64,000 nucleotides of DNA, taken from Streptomyces liangshanensis. Lineage in GTDB: Bacteria > Actinomycetota > Actinomycetes > Streptomycetales > Streptomycetaceae. The stretch covers positions 1,674,001-1,738,000 of the forward strand of contig NZ_CP050177.1 of NCBI RefSeq assembly GCF_011694815.1. Reading direction: 5' to 3'. Below the pieces are notes generated by a model, which worked only from the letters and a program-made list of their open reading frames with translations, did no database searches and was not told the DNA's origin. Below, piece by piece: positions 1 to 8,470 of this stretch; the first letter of the stretch is position 1; each line of letters starts with the position of its first letter. A program made the position numbers and the translations under genes.

Positions 1-1582
1 CGTCCAGGCCGAGGCGGTCCAGGAGGCCGGGCCGGGTCCTGAACCAGGACATGTCGCCGACGAGTTCGAGGTACGTCGACTGGGCCCGTACCGCTTCCGC
101 CGACACCCCGTCCAGCGCCGAGCCGGCCTGCGCGGTGGTGGTCGGCAGGAGGACCGCCACGTCGCAGAGGTGGCTGCCCAGGCTCAGGATCGCGCACAGC
201 CGTGTCACGGCGTCGGCGAAGACGCGGTGGTGCCGCCAGTAGGGCTGGCGCCAGTCGGTGCCGGGCGGCGCCCACTCCCACCAGCCGCCCTTGGTCGTGT
301 AGTAGACGGCGTGCGGGTTGTAGAGGGTCGCGCCGGCGCGGAGCCACGGCAGGAGCCAGTCGTACGTCTCCTCCAGCGTGCCGCCCCAGCCGGTGGAGTG
401 GAACGCCTCGATCCAGGTGCGGGGCCTGCCGTAGAGGTGGGCGAGGGAGGAGTGGATCCGGGCATCGCCGTGGTGGTCGGACCCGGGGGCGGAGAACCAG
501 CGGTGGGTACGGGCGTAGTCGGCGTACAACTCGACCCCGGCGACCGGGTGTCCGGCACGGGCGGGGTCCTGCTGGTCGCAGCCGACGAGGAGGCCGTGGC
601 GCTCGTGCCAGGCGGCGAGGGGCCGGAAGAAGGCCTCCTCGGCGAGTTCGGCGCGGGTGAGGTGGTAGTCGCGGCGGGTGCGCAGGACGTCGGGGTCCGA
701 GGTGCCGCCCTCGTCGTCGTACAGCGTGTCCAGGCGGGAGGCGAGGTCGTAGCCGCGCCGCCGCAGGAACGTGTCGGCGAAGTCGGCCGACCAGGTGGGC
801 AGCGAGGGCAGTTCGTCCTGGAACGAGCCGACCACCACCGTCCCCAGCCGTTCGCCCAGGCGCCGTTCGAAGGTGCCGTGCACGGCGTCCAGGAGCGCGG
901 CGCACGCGTCCGCGCCGAGGTAGTCGAAGCCCTGGGGCGTGTGGTGGTGGAGCGTCAGGAGCCAGCGGCCCGGGCCGTCCGGGGCCCGTACCACCACCGG
1001 ACCCGGCGCGGGGAGAGGGCTCGGGATCGGGACGGGGATCGGGGGGCCCGTGGCCCGGCCCTCCTCGTCCACGGGTCGCGCGGTCGCCGCGAGCGGTTCG
1101 CCCGGTGCCGGCAGGCGCAGCTCTCCCCCGCCGTCGACCACGGCCCGCGCGCGGGCGAGGCGGCGGCCGGCGAACGCGGGGCGTCCGTCGACCAGCCGGG
1201 CCTGGATGTCCGCCCCGGAGAAGCCCAGTTGGTCGTAGAACCAGAGGCTGACCCCGAGCGCGCGGGCGTCGTCGCAGACCCCTTCGAGCAGCGTCCACCA
1301 GGCGTCGGAGAGGAACGGCGGGTCGTCGGCGTCGGAGCCGAACAGTGGCCCGGACGGTGCCAGGTTGAGCAGGACGAGCTGGAACACCCCGCCTTCCGCG
1401 AAGCGTTCGAGCTGCGCCCGCAGCCGCGCCCGGTCGAGCGGTTCGCCGCTCCACCACCAGATCGCGGTGGGTGAGAAGGCGCGCGGCGGGTCGGCCAGGA
1501 TCTCCGCGACCCGCGCGGGGAGACCGGCGGGCGACGCGGGATCCGGTCCCGCGCCGCCCGCCCCCTCAGCCCTTGAGCCCAC
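1..1582 (-). CDS. GH106-like glycoside hydrolase (alpha-L-rhamnosidase-type), 3' end beyond window
   Basis: The minus-strand frame is open from a GTG at 1582 to position 1, giving about 527 codons without the C-terminus. The N-terminal stretch FSPTAIWWWSG followed by LERFAEGGVFQLVLLNLAP, and later LWFYDQLGFSG, is the pattern seen at the start of GH106 and related glycosyl hydrolases, whose (beta/alpha)8 catalytic domain lies in this half. There is no signal peptide, so it probably acts on imported oligosaccharides in the cytoplasm. The GTG start lies inside the last codons of the upstream permease (17-nt overlap) and is the only start between the preceding in-frame stop and the conserved region, so translation is probably coupled. 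It is the last visible gene of a rhamnoside-utilisation operon with GH78 and an ABC importer. Rhamnose specificity is inferred from family and context; other GH families with the same fold are possible. Confidence 0.75.
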   Translation of the reverse strand, partial: MGSRAEGAGGAGPDPASPAGLPARVAEILADPPRAFSPTAIWWWSGEPLDRARLRAQLERFAEGGVFQLVLLNLAPSGPLFGSDADDPPFLSDAWWTLLEGVCDDARALGVSLWFYDQLGFSGADIQARLVDGRPAFAGRRLARARAVVDGGGELRLPAPGEPLAATARPVDEEGRATGPPIPVPIPSPLPAPGPVVVRAPDGPGRWLLTLHHHTPQGFDYLGADACAALLDAVHGTFERRLGERLGTVVVGSFQDELPSLPTWSADFADTFLRRRGYDLASRLDTLYDDEGGTSDPDVLRTRRDYHLTRAELAEEAFFRPLAAWHERHGLLVGCDQQDPARAGHPVAGVELYADYARTHRWFSAPGSDHHGDARIHSSLAHLYGRPRTWIEAFHSTGWGGTLEETYDWLLPWLRAGATLYNPHAVYYTTKGGWWEWAPPGTDWRQPYWRHHRVFADAVTRLCAILSLGSHLCDVAVLLPTTTAQAGSALDGVSAEAVRAQSTYLELVGDMSWFRTRPGLLDRLGLD

Positions 1583-2444
1583 CCGCGAACCCCTTGATCA
1601 CGAACCGCTGGAGCACCAGGAAGACCACCAGGATCGGCAGCGCCGCCAGGACGAGGCCGGCGAAGACGAGCCCGTAGTCGGACACGTACTGGCCGACGAA
1701 CGAGAAGACACCGACGGGCACGGTCTCCTTGCCCGAACCGCCCAGGTAGAGCAGCGGGGTGAAGAAGTCGTTCCAGACGAAGACGGCGTTCAGGATGATG
1801 ACGGTCCCGGTGATCGGCCGCAGCAGCGGGAAGACGATCCGGGTGAACGCCTGGCGGTGGTCGCAGCCGTCGATGAGCGCCGCCTGCGCGTAGTCGGGCG
1901 GCAGGGCGCGGATGAACCCGGTGTAGAGGAAGATCGTGAACGGCAGCTGGATGCCCGTGTAGAAGAGGACCATGCCGTGGTACGTCCCGAGCCAGCCCAG
2001 GTTGTCGACCAGTTTGTACAGCGGGATCATCCCGAGCTGGAAGGGCAGGACGATCCCCAGCAGGAACAGCACGTACAGCCCGTAGCCGAGGCCCGTCGCC
2101 CGGCGGGCCAGGTAGTAGGCGCCCGTCGAGCCGAGGACGATGAGCAGCAGCAGGCTGAAGCCGGTGATGATCGCGCTGTTGACGAGGGCGGAGGCGAGGG
2201 ACGCGGACGTCCAGGCGTCGCCGAAGTTGCCGAGCGTGGGCGGGGCGGGCAGCGACAGGGGTGAGTCGGCGATCTGCTGGGGGTCCTTGAGGGCGAGGGT
2301 CAGCAGCGCGTACACCGGGAAGAGGAAGACGACCGCGACGACGGCCATGCCGAGTTCGAGGGCGTAGCTCCCGTACCGGGGGCGCCTCCTGCGCTTCTCC
2401 TCCGTCCGTCGTTCGGGCTTTCCCGCGAGCGTGGTGGTGGTCAC
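1566..2444 (-). CDS. Carbohydrate ABC transporter permease, MalG type
   Basis: A 292-aa inner-membrane permease of the binding-protein-dependent (BPD_transp_1) family. After a basic N-terminus (KPERRTEEKRRRR) there are six hydrophobic segments. The cytoplasmic EAA-loop equivalent is AALIDGCDHRQAFTRIVFP at about residues 185-203, the site that contacts the ATPase. The GTG start overlaps the stop of the upstream permease by 4 nt (GTGA), so the two membrane subunits are translationally coupled. It would work with the neighbouring MalF-type permease and the lipoprotein at 3421-4719. No ATPase gene lies in the cluster, as is common in Streptomyces, where a shared MsiK ATPase energises many sugar importers; that partner is inferred. 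The substrate is probably a rhamnose-containing oligosaccharide. Confidence 0.93.
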   Translation of the reverse strand: MTTTTLAGKPERRTEEKRRRRPRYGSYALELGMAVVAVVFLFPVYALLTLALKDPQQIADSPLSLPAPPTLGNFGDAWTSASLASALVNSAIITGFSLLLLIVLGSTGAYYLARRATGLGYGLYVLFLLGIVLPFQLGMIPLYKLVDNLGWLGTYHGMVLFYTGIQLPFTIFLYTGFIRALPPDYAQAALIDGCDHRQAFTRIVFPLLRPITGTVIILNAVFVWNDFFTPLLYLGGSGKETVPVGVFSFVGQYVSDYGLVFAGLVLAALPILVVFLVLQRFVIKGFAGGLKG

Positions 2445-3424
2445 GCGGTCACCTCCCGGGCGCGTAGGTAGCGGAGTTGGACCAGGGAGACGGCGGCGAC
2501 GAACAGCGCGAGGACCAGCGCGACGGCGGTGCTGTAGCCGAACTTGCCGTAGACGAAGGCCTCTTTGTAGAGGACGGTCGACAGCGTCTCGCTGGACGTG
2601 CCGGGGCCGCCGTTGGTCGCGGCGTACACCTGGTCGAAGAGTTTCAGCCCGCCGATGGTCGACAGCATCAGGTTGATGGTGAGGGCGGGGGCGAGCAGCG
2701 GCCAGGTGACGTACCGGAAGCGCTGCCAGGTGCCCGCGCCGTCGATGCGGGCCGCTTCGTGGAGCTCGACGGGGACGCCCTGGAGGCCGGCGAGGAAGAT
2801 GACCATCGAGTAGCCCGCGTACTGCCAGATCACCATCGCGGCGACGGACCACAGCGCGAGGGACGGGTTGCCCAGCCAGTCCTGGCGCAGGCCGCCGAGG
2901 CCGATCGCGCCGAGGATGCCGTTGAGTCCCGCACCGTTCTCCGGGTTGTAGACGTACTTCCAGAGGAACGCGACCATCACCGGGCTGACGACGGCGGGGG
3001 CGAAGAAGATGACCCGCAGCAGGGACCGGGAGCGGATGGTGGTGTTCACACCGAGCGCGAGGAGCAGGCCGATGGCGTTCTGGACGACGACGACCGCGAC
3101 GGTGAGCATCAGTGTGTTGCCGACGGACTCCAGCGCGCGGTCGTCGTCCAGCAGGGTGCGGAAGTTGTCGAACCCGATGAAGGAGAAGCCGCCGATGCCG
3201 GACCAGTCGGTGAAGGCGTACACGACCCCGGCGAGGCTCGGGTAGAGGACGACGACGGCGTACACGACGAGGGCGGGGACGACGAACGCCCAGGGCGGTA
3301 CGGTCTGGTCGCGGCGGACCCGTTTCCGGCGGGCCGGGTCCCGGCCGCCGGTCCCGGCGGTCGTACCGGCGGCGACCGGTGGTCTGCTCCCGTCCGAAGT
3401 GGTCGTCTCCGAGGGGGAGTTCAC
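2441..3424 (-). CDS. Carbohydrate ABC transporter permease, MalF type
   Basis: A 327-aa sugar-importer permease. A charged N-terminal region of about 45 residues precedes the first membrane segment (WAFVVPALVVYAVVVLYP). Five further hydrophobic segments and the EAA loop HEAARIDGAGTWQRFRYV identify the MalF/UgpA class. The GTG start at 3424 overlaps the stop of the solute-binding protein by 4 nt (GTGA), and its own stop overlaps the next permease in the same way. The gene order binding protein, MalF, MalG is the standard CUT1 arrangement. It forms the membrane channel as a heterodimer with the 1566-2444 product. Confidence 0.93.
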   Translation of the reverse strand: MNSPSETTTSDGSRPPVAAGTTAGTGGRDPARRKRVRRDQTVPPWAFVVPALVVYAVVVLYPSLAGVVYAFTDWSGIGGFSFIGFDNFRTLLDDDRALESVGNTLMLTVAVVVVQNAIGLLLALGVNTTIRSRSLLRVIFFAPAVVSPVMVAFLWKYVYNPENGAGLNGILGAIGLGGLRQDWLGNPSLALWSVAAMVIWQYAGYSMVIFLAGLQGVPVELHEAARIDGAGTWQRFRYVTWPLLAPALTINLMLSTIGGLKLFDQVYAATNGGPGTSSETLSTVLYKEAFVYGKFGYSTAVALVLALFVAAVSLVQLRYLRAREVTA

Positions 3425-4719
3425 GAGTCCGCCCCGTAGGCCTTGTCCATCTGGCCGAGCGCTCCCTTGACGTCGGTCTTGCCCGCGAGCAGGTCCTGCA
3501 CGGCCGCGAAGTGGGCGGGCTGGACCTCGGCGTTGGGCCAGCGCTGGTCCATGAAGGGGACGGCGCGGTTGCCGTCGACGATGGGCAGGAAGTCGGCCAG
3601 TATCGGGTCGATGGTGGTGGTGGAGTCCCGGGTGAGGGGGATCGCCGACACGGCGGCGGCCCACCGGTTGATGTTCTCCTGCTGTCCGAGGAACGCGATC
3701 AACGCCTTCGCCTTCTCCTGGTTGTCGGCCCGTGCGGCGACGCCGAGGCCGACGACGATCCCGGCGGGGATCCAGGCCTTCGCGGGGTCCTCACCGCCGG
3801 GGAAGGGGAACATGCCGAGGTCCTGGGGTGTCCGGGTGGCCTCGCGGTACATGGACAGCACGGCGGAGACCTGGACGGCCATCGCGGCCTTCCCGGCGGC
3901 GACCATCGAGGTCTGCTGCTCGAAGGTGGTGCCGTTGGGGTTGTCGTTGAAGAAGCCGCGGCGCTGGAGCTCCTGGTACTTGCCCATCGCGTCGGCCCAG
4001 CCCGAGTCGGCGAACGTGGTGCGTCCCGCGGCCATGTCGTCGTCGAAGCGGGGGTTGTCCGCGTAAACGGCGTTGGGCACCAGCGCGTACGTGATCAGCT
4101 GGGTGACCCAGGGGGTCTGGGCGCCGAGGGCGAGGGGGACGATGCCCTTGGCCTTCAACTTGGCGCAGACGGTGAGCAGTTCGCTCCAGGTGCGGGGCGG
4201 GGAGACCCTGGCCTCGGCGAAAGCCTTCTTGTTGTAGATCGCGCCGATGAGGCTGCTGCCCGCCGAGTAGAGGTACGTCTTGCCGTCGTTGCGGTACGCG
4301 GCGTCGAAGCCCGCCGGGATGCCCTTGGTCCACGCCTGGTCGGAGAGGTCGGTGAGCAGGCCGCCCTTCGCCAGCTCGACCATGGACATCGCGCTGCCGC
4401 TGCCGGGGAACAGGACGTGCACGTCAGGGGCGTTGCCGCCGGCGAGCTGGGTCCGTACGACGGTCTGGACCTGGTCGGTGGGGGCGTAGGAGGTGGAGAA
4501 CGTGGTGTCCGGGTGGCTCTTGCGGTAGACGGGCAGCAGTTCGTCGAGGGGCTTCTGCTGGTCGGTGACGCCGACGATCCGTACCGTGCCGGAGTCCGAT
4601 CCCGAGCAGGCCGCGAGGCCGGGGAGCGCGGCAGCGGCGGCGGCCCCGCCACCGATGCGGAGGAATCCCCGGCGGCTGACCGTACGCCGGGCGAAGGGGC
4701 CGCGGGAGCCGGTGCTCAT
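3421..4719 (-). CDS. Extracellular solute-binding lipoprotein of sugar ABC transporter
   Basis: A 432-aa periplasmic-type binding protein (SBP_bac_1 / CUT1 family). The N-terminus has a twin-arginine-like motif (SRRGFLRIGGG), an alanine-rich hydrophobic core and the lipobox LAAC, so it should be exported, probably by Tat, and anchored by a lipidated cysteine at about residue 34. The mature part has the usual features (VRTQLAGGNAPDVHVLFPG; GKAAMAVQVSA; WIPAGIVVGLGV). The ATG at 4719 follows GAGGA and overlaps the stop of the GH78 gene by 4 nt. It captures the oligosaccharide outside the cell and delivers it to the two permeases downstream. The sugar itself cannot be read from the sequence; a rhamnoside is inferred from the two adjacent rhamnosidases. 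Confidence 0.93.
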   Translation of the reverse strand: MSTGSRGPFARRTVSRRGFLRIGGGAAAAAALPGLAACSGSDSGTVRIVGVTDQQKPLDELLPVYRKSHPDTTFSTSYAPTDQVQTVVRTQLAGGNAPDVHVLFPGSGSAMSMVELAKGGLLTDLSDQAWTKGIPAGFDAAYRNDGKTYLYSAGSSLIGAIYNKKAFAEARVSPPRTWSELLTVCAKLKAKGIVPLALGAQTPWVTQLITYALVPNAVYADNPRFDDDMAAGRTTFADSGWADAMGKYQELQRRGFFNDNPNGTTFEQQTSMVAAGKAAMAVQVSAVLSMYREATRTPQDLGMFPFPGGEDPAKAWIPAGIVVGLGVAARADNQEKAKALIAFLGQQENINRWAAAVSAIPLTRDSTTTIDPILADFLPIVDGNRAVPFMDQRWPNAEVQPAHFAAVQDLLAGKTDVKGALGQMDKAYGADS

Positions 4720-7700
4720 GGTGTGTCCTCCTCGTGGGTGCCGGCGAACGAGGCCGCCGCCGGGCTCGGTCGGCGCCGGTCCTGGCGGAGCGCGTGCGGG
4801 AGCCGGGCCGTCGGGGACGTGTCGGTGTCGGTGTACACACTGGTGAAGCGGTACGTGCCGGAGGCGACCCGGCACAGGACGTGGTCGTGGGCGGTGGCGA
4901 GCGGGATGAGGTGCGGGCCGTCCTCGATCCGGGTGTCCGACTCGCGGACCGACGCGGGGTCGGTGGTGGGGACGCGGACGTCGGCGGTGACGCCGGGCGG
5001 CACCTGGACGCGCAGCTCGAAGCGGTCGTCCTCGCGGGTCCAGCGGACCTGGACCTCGCCGCGCACCGACTCGTACCGGGCGCCGGCGTGGGTGAGCCCG
5101 CCGGGGTGGGGGCGGACGCGCAGGTGCCGGTAGCCGGTGGAGTCCGGGTGCTGGTCGAGGCCCGCGACGCCGCGGTAGAGCCATTCGCCGACGGAGCCGA
5201 GCGCGTAGTGGTTGAAGGAGTTCATGGAGGCCGCCTGGAAGCCGCCGTCGGGGGTCCAGCCGTCCCAGCGTTCCCACACGGTCGTGGCGCCGTGGCGCAG
5301 CGGGAAGAGCCAGGAGGGGTGTTCCGTACGGCGCAGGAGCGCGTGCGCGAGGTCGGCCCTGCCGTACGCGTCGAGGACGGGCGCGGCGAGGGCGACGCCG
5401 AGGAAGCCGGTGGTGAGGGCGGGTCCGGCCTTCTCGATCAGTTCGGCGAGGCGGCGGGCGGCGGCGTCGGCGAGGTCGTCGGGGAGCAGTTCGAAGGCGA
5501 GGGCGACGAGGTAGCCGGTCTGGGTGTCGCCCTCGATGCGCAGGGAGAGCGCGCCGGTGGAGGTGCCGTCCGTGGAGGTCCCGTCCGTGGAGGTGCGGTC
5601 CGGGTCGGTGCCGTCCGGGTCGGTCCTCCCGGCGGAGGTCCCGTCCGGGCCGGGCCGGTCGGTGGTGACGAACCGCTCGGCGAACACCGCGCTGATGGCG
5701 TCGGCCAGCTCCCCGTACCGCCGTGCGGTCTCCCGCTCCCCCACCACACCCGCGGCCAGGGAGGTGATCCTCGCGCTGTGCGCGAAGTAGGCGGTGGCGA
5801 TGACGTCGCGCGGGGTGGGGGTGCCGGGGGCGAGCCAGTCGGAGAAGTGCGGCCCGACCCTCTTCCGCCAGACCAGGTCCGGGTTGTGACGGTGGATCAG
5901 GTCGACCCAGGCGCACATCCCGGCGAGGGCGCGGGAGAGGAAGCGGGGGTCTCCGTACGTACGGTGGAGGTGCCACGGGATGATCACCCCGGCGTCTCCC
6001 CAGCCCGGCGCCCCCTCGTCGTCCACCCCGGCGAGGCGCGGGGCGACGTTGGTGAATCCGCCGTCGGGGGTGCGCGCGTCGTCCACGTCCCGCAGCCACT
6101 TGGTGAAGAACGCGGCGACGTCGGCGTTGAGGGCGGCGGTGGGCAGGAACACCTGGGCGTCGGCGAGCCACCCGAGGCGTTCGTCGCGCTGGGGGCAGTC
6201 GGTGGGGACGCTGACGAAGTTGGAGCGCTGTCCCCAGGAGACGCAGTCGTGCAGGCGCCGGATGTCGGGGTCCGAGCAGTCGAACGCGCCGGCCCACGGG
6301 GTGTCGCTGTGCAGGACGACGGCGACGACGTCGGACGGGTCGAGGTCGGGGAGTCCGTTGATCTCGGCGTAGCGGAAGCCGTGGTAGGTGAAGCGGGGTT
6401 CGAACATCACGTGCGGGCGGCCGTCGCCGACGAGGACGTCGGTCGCGGCGGCCGTCCTGAGGTTCGCGGTGTACAACCGGTCGGTTCCGTCGAGGACTTC
6501 GGCGTGCCGGACGACGACGCGCTCGCCGGGAGCGAGGGCGGGGACGTGGAGCCGTACCCGCCCCGCGAGGTTCTGGCCGAAGTCGACGAGGTGCACGCCG
6601 GGGGCGACGCGGGTGACCGTGCGCGGGAGCAGGGTGGCGGTGGCCCTGACCGGCTCGTCGGGCGAGGCGACGAGCAGCCGGTGGCCGGTGTCGGTGACCG
6701 TGGCGGGCGACCAGGCCGAGTCGTCGAACCCGGGCCGGTCCCAGCCGTCGGCCGCGAACCGCAGGTCGTGGCACTCGCCCATGAGCAGGTCGGCGTGGCG
6801 GACGGCGCCGGTGGCGGTGCGCCAGGTGTCGTCGGTGACGACCTTGGTCGTACGGCCGTCGGCGCCGGTGAGGTGCAGTTCGGCGATCAGTTGGGGGAAC
6901 GTGCCGTAGTGGGCGCCGGCCCGGCGTGGTTCGAAGCCGACGAACCCGCTCCACCAGCCGTCGGCGAGGGTCGCGGCGAGGACGTTCTCGCCGGGGCGGA
7001 CCAGGTCGGTGACGTCGTAGGTCTGGTACTGGACGCGGTGGTGGTAGTCGGTCCAGCCGGGGGCGAGTTCGGCGTCGCCGACGCGGGCGCCGTTGATCCG
7101 GACCTCGTACAGGCCGCGCGCGCTGACGTAGAGGCGGGCGCGGGCCGGGGGCGACGCGGTGAACGCGCGGCGCAGGGTGGGGCAGGGGGCGAGGCCGTGG
7201 TGGTCGAGGGCGACGACGCCCTCGGTGGGGGCGTCCACGACGTCCACGGGCCGGGGGTCGTGGGCGATCCAGGAGGCGGTCCACGCGTGGTCGTCGGTCA
7301 TCGCGGTCTCGAACCACGACGTGTCCTCGGCGGGCGGGGGTACGGGCGAGGTCCCGCCCGGCCAGACGGTGACCCGCCAGTGGTAGCGCGTACGGGCCGT
7401 CAGGGCGGGCCCGGCGTAGACCACTCCGACGGCGTCGGGGTCCTCGACCCGCCCGGTGTCCCAGAGCGGCCGGCCGCCGTCGGCCAGGTCGCGGGGGTGC
7501 TCGGCGACCCTGACCCGGTAGGCGACGGGGTCGTCGCCGCGCCGGTCGGACGCCAGCCGCCACGACAGCAGGGGCGCCGGCTGGTCCGTACCGAGCGGGG
7601 TGGTGCGGTGGTCGCACCGCAGCGCGTACGGGCGCAGGGCGGCCGGCGGGGCGGGTGACGGGTCGGGCGCCGGGTCGGCGGGTCGCGGGGTCCGTGCGTC

Positions 7701-7721
7701 CGCTGCCGGGGAACCGGACAC
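4716..7721 (-). CDS. Alpha-L-rhamnosidase, GH78
   Basis: A 1001-aa cytoplasmic glycoside hydrolase that should release terminal alpha-L-rhamnose. The order of domains fits GH78: an N-terminal fibronectin/Ig-like region (ALRCDHRTTPLGTDQPAPLLSW), the Bac_rhamnosid_N beta-sandwich (ARLYVSARGLYEVRINGARV), a second beta-sandwich, then the (alpha/alpha)6 catalytic barrel. The barrel begins at the signature PTDCPQRDERLGWLADAQ, which carries the general acid Glu, and contains TTVWERWDGWTPDGGF with the second acidic residue; a C-terminal beta domain follows. No signal peptide is visible. The GTG at 7721 was chosen because AAGGAAGGA lies 7 nt upstream; earlier in-frame GTG codons lack a ribosome site. 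It is the first gene of the operon. A run of repeated Asp/Gly/Thr/Ser codons near 5560-5660 inserts a low-complexity loop in the barrel (DGTDPDRTSTDGTSTDG). Confidence 0.93.
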   Translation of the reverse strand: MSGSPAADARTPRPADPAPDPSPAPPAALRPYALRCDHRTTPLGTDQPAPLLSWRLASDRRGDDPVAYRVRVAEHPRDLADGGRPLWDTGRVEDPDAVGVVYAGPALTARTRYHWRVTVWPGGTSPVPPPAEDTSWFETAMTDDHAWTASWIAHDPRPVDVVDAPTEGVVALDHHGLAPCPTLRRAFTASPPARARLYVSARGLYEVRINGARVGDAELAPGWTDYHHRVQYQTYDVTDLVRPGENVLAATLADGWWSGFVGFEPRRAGAHYGTFPQLIAELHLTGADGRTTKVVTDDTWRTATGAVRHADLLMGECHDLRFAADGWDRPGFDDSAWSPATVTDTGHRLLVASPDEPVRATATLLPRTVTRVAPGVHLVDFGQNLAGRVRLHVPALAPGERVVVRHAEVLDGTDRLYTANLRTAAATDVLVGDGRPHVMFEPRFTYHGFRYAEINGLPDLDPSDVVAVVLHSDTPWAGAFDCSDPDIRRLHDCVSWGQRSNFVSVPTDCPQRDERLGWLADAQVFLPTAALNADVAAFFTKWLRDVDDARTPDGGFTNVAPRLAGVDDEGAPGWGDAGVIIPWHLHRTYGDPRFLSRALAGMCAWVDLIHRHNPDLVWRKRVGPHFSDWLAPGTPTPRDVIATAYFAHSARITSLAAGVVGERETARRYGELADAISAVFAERFVTTDRPGPDGTSAGRTDPDGTDPDRTSTDGTSTDGTSTGALSLRIEGDTQTGYLVALAFELLPDDLADAAARRLAELIEKAGPALTTGFLGVALAAPVLDAYGRADLAHALLRRTEHPSWLFPLRHGATTVWERWDGWTPDGGFQAASMNSFNHYALGSVGEWLYRGVAGLDQHPDSTGYRHLRVRPHPGGLTHAGARYESVRGEVQVRWTREDDRFELRVQVPPGVTADVRVPTTDPASVRESDTRIEDGPHLIPLATAHDHVLCRVASGTYRFTSVYTDTDTSPTARLPHALRQDRRRPSPAAASFAGTHEEDTP

Positions 7722-7801
7722 GAGCACGTCCTTCCTTAGCGCCGCGACGGCGCACACGACCACGTCGGGATGTGAAATCTAACGTGAATTCCGTGGCGTG
7801 G

Positions 7802-7830
7802 AGACTATGAGCCGCCCCTGGGGGTGTCAA
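7802..7830 (-). promoter_or_regulatory. Predicted promoter of the rhamnosidase/ABC operon
   Basis: On the minus strand TTGACA (7825-7830) and TAGTCT (7802-7807) are separated by exactly 17 nt, a good match to a vegetative streptomycete promoter, about 80 nt before the GH78 start. A second TTGACACC lies at 7843-7850. Between promoter and gene, the repeated half-sites GTGAAAT and GTGAATT (about 7771-7791) could be a repressor site, but no regulator gene for this operon is in the window. Confidence 0.55.
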
Positions 7831-8050
7831 GGGTGCTGACCAGGTGTCAACTCACCACCGCATAACGGCTCTGAACGTCCCATACGGACACACGCGCCAG
7901 GCGCGGCGCGCCGTCACGGCACCCAAGGTGTGATTACCACACGGGAAAACGTGAAATGCCGGAGGCGGCGGCCGGTGACGCGACGTCACCCCGCGGAAGT
8001 TCCGGCCGCGTCGGGGTGGCATGCATCGGCGCGGACGGGACACACGGACA

Positions 8051-8131
8051 CCGAGACCGAGACCGAGACACGAGCAACGACGCAGACCCAGCCAGACCCA
8101 GACCCAGACCCAGCCAGAGTCCGAGACCGAG
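8051..8131 (+). repeat. Low-complexity hexanucleotide-like repeat upstream of DUF4236 gene
   Basis: Successive copies of a GACCGA-like unit are followed by at least five GACCCA-like units and then a return to GACCGA. Together they form a purine-rich top strand running up to the ribosome site GGAGG. It would form part of the leader of the DUF4236 gene. Slippage-prone repeats of this kind are often variable between strains. Confidence 0.6.
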
Positions 8132-8142
8132 GAGGCGGCACG

Positions 8143-8343
8143 ATGCCGATCACATTCCGCAAGAGCTTCCGGATCCTGCCGGGGGTGCGGCTCAACATCA
8201 ACCGCCGCTCCTGGTCCGTCACCACCGGCGGCGGCAAGCACGGGCCCCGGCACACGTCGAGCAGCACGGGGCGCAGGACGACCTCGATGGACCTGCCGGG
8301 CCCCTTCGGCTGGCGCAAGACCACGCGGACCAAGAAGAGCTGA
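8143..8343 (+). CDS. DUF4236 domain protein, 66 aa
   Basis: A small basic protein. The first 30 residues (MPITFRKSFRILPGVRLNIN, then RRSWSVTTGG) match the DUF4236 pattern, a domain of unknown function usually found at the N-terminus of bacterial proteins and occasionally alone, as here. The C-terminal half is Ser/Thr/Arg-rich and ends TTRTKKS. The ATG at 8143 is preceded by GAGGAGGCGG at a good distance. An in-frame upstream ATG at 7930 would add 71 residues of repeat-encoded sequence and is not preferred. Function unknown; no partner gene is apparent. Confidence 0.8.
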   Translation: MPITFRKSFRILPGVRLNINRRSWSVTTGGGKHGPRHTSSSTGRRTTSMDLPGPFGWRKTTRTKKS

Positions 8344-8441
8344 CTCGTCCGGCGGCACCCCGGTGGCGGGGCGGGGCCGGGGCGGCGACCATCGGACATG
8401 CACCTGGTGCATCACTCCAACGGCCCACCCCGGCCCCCTTC

Positions 8442-8461
8442 CTATCTCACAGCTGATATAG
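8442..8461. promoter_or_regulatory. Imperfect palindrome before HTH-MurA gene, possible autoregulatory operator
   Basis: CTATCTCACAGCTGATATAG is a 20-bp imperfect inverted repeat (7 of 10 paired positions). It ends 9 nt before the ATG of the helix-turn-helix/MurA fusion. Since the encoded protein has its own XRE-type DNA-binding domain, self-binding here is plausible but not shown. No clear ribosome site is present between it and the start. Confidence 0.35.
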
Positions 8462-8470
8462 CCTGCCTCC

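Larger units (their letters stand above)
7722..8142. other. Intergenic region between GH78 operon and DUF4236 gene
   Basis: These 421 bp lie between divergently transcribed genes. They hold the operon promoter at 7802-7830 and, at 8051-8131, a simple-sequence stretch. I see no conserved gene; frames that cross the stretch give only low-complexity peptide. Confidence 0.5.

Noticed and set aside
5560..5660. Repetitive stretch inside GH78 as a mobile or recombination element
   Set aside because: It is in frame and only adds a Thr/Asp/Gly-rich loop to the protein.
4734..7658. Long plus-strand open frame antisense to the GH78 gene
   Set aside because: It is Gly/Val/Arg/Glu-rich without any family signature and arises from the strong third-position GC of the real minus-strand gene. 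The same reasoning excludes the long opposite-strand frames at 170-1474, 19640-21697, 40033-41784, 49776-51464 and 58715-61390.
7930..8142. Longer start for the DUF4236 protein
   Set aside because: The extra 71 residues are encoded by the repeat tract, and the downstream ATG has a good ribosome site.
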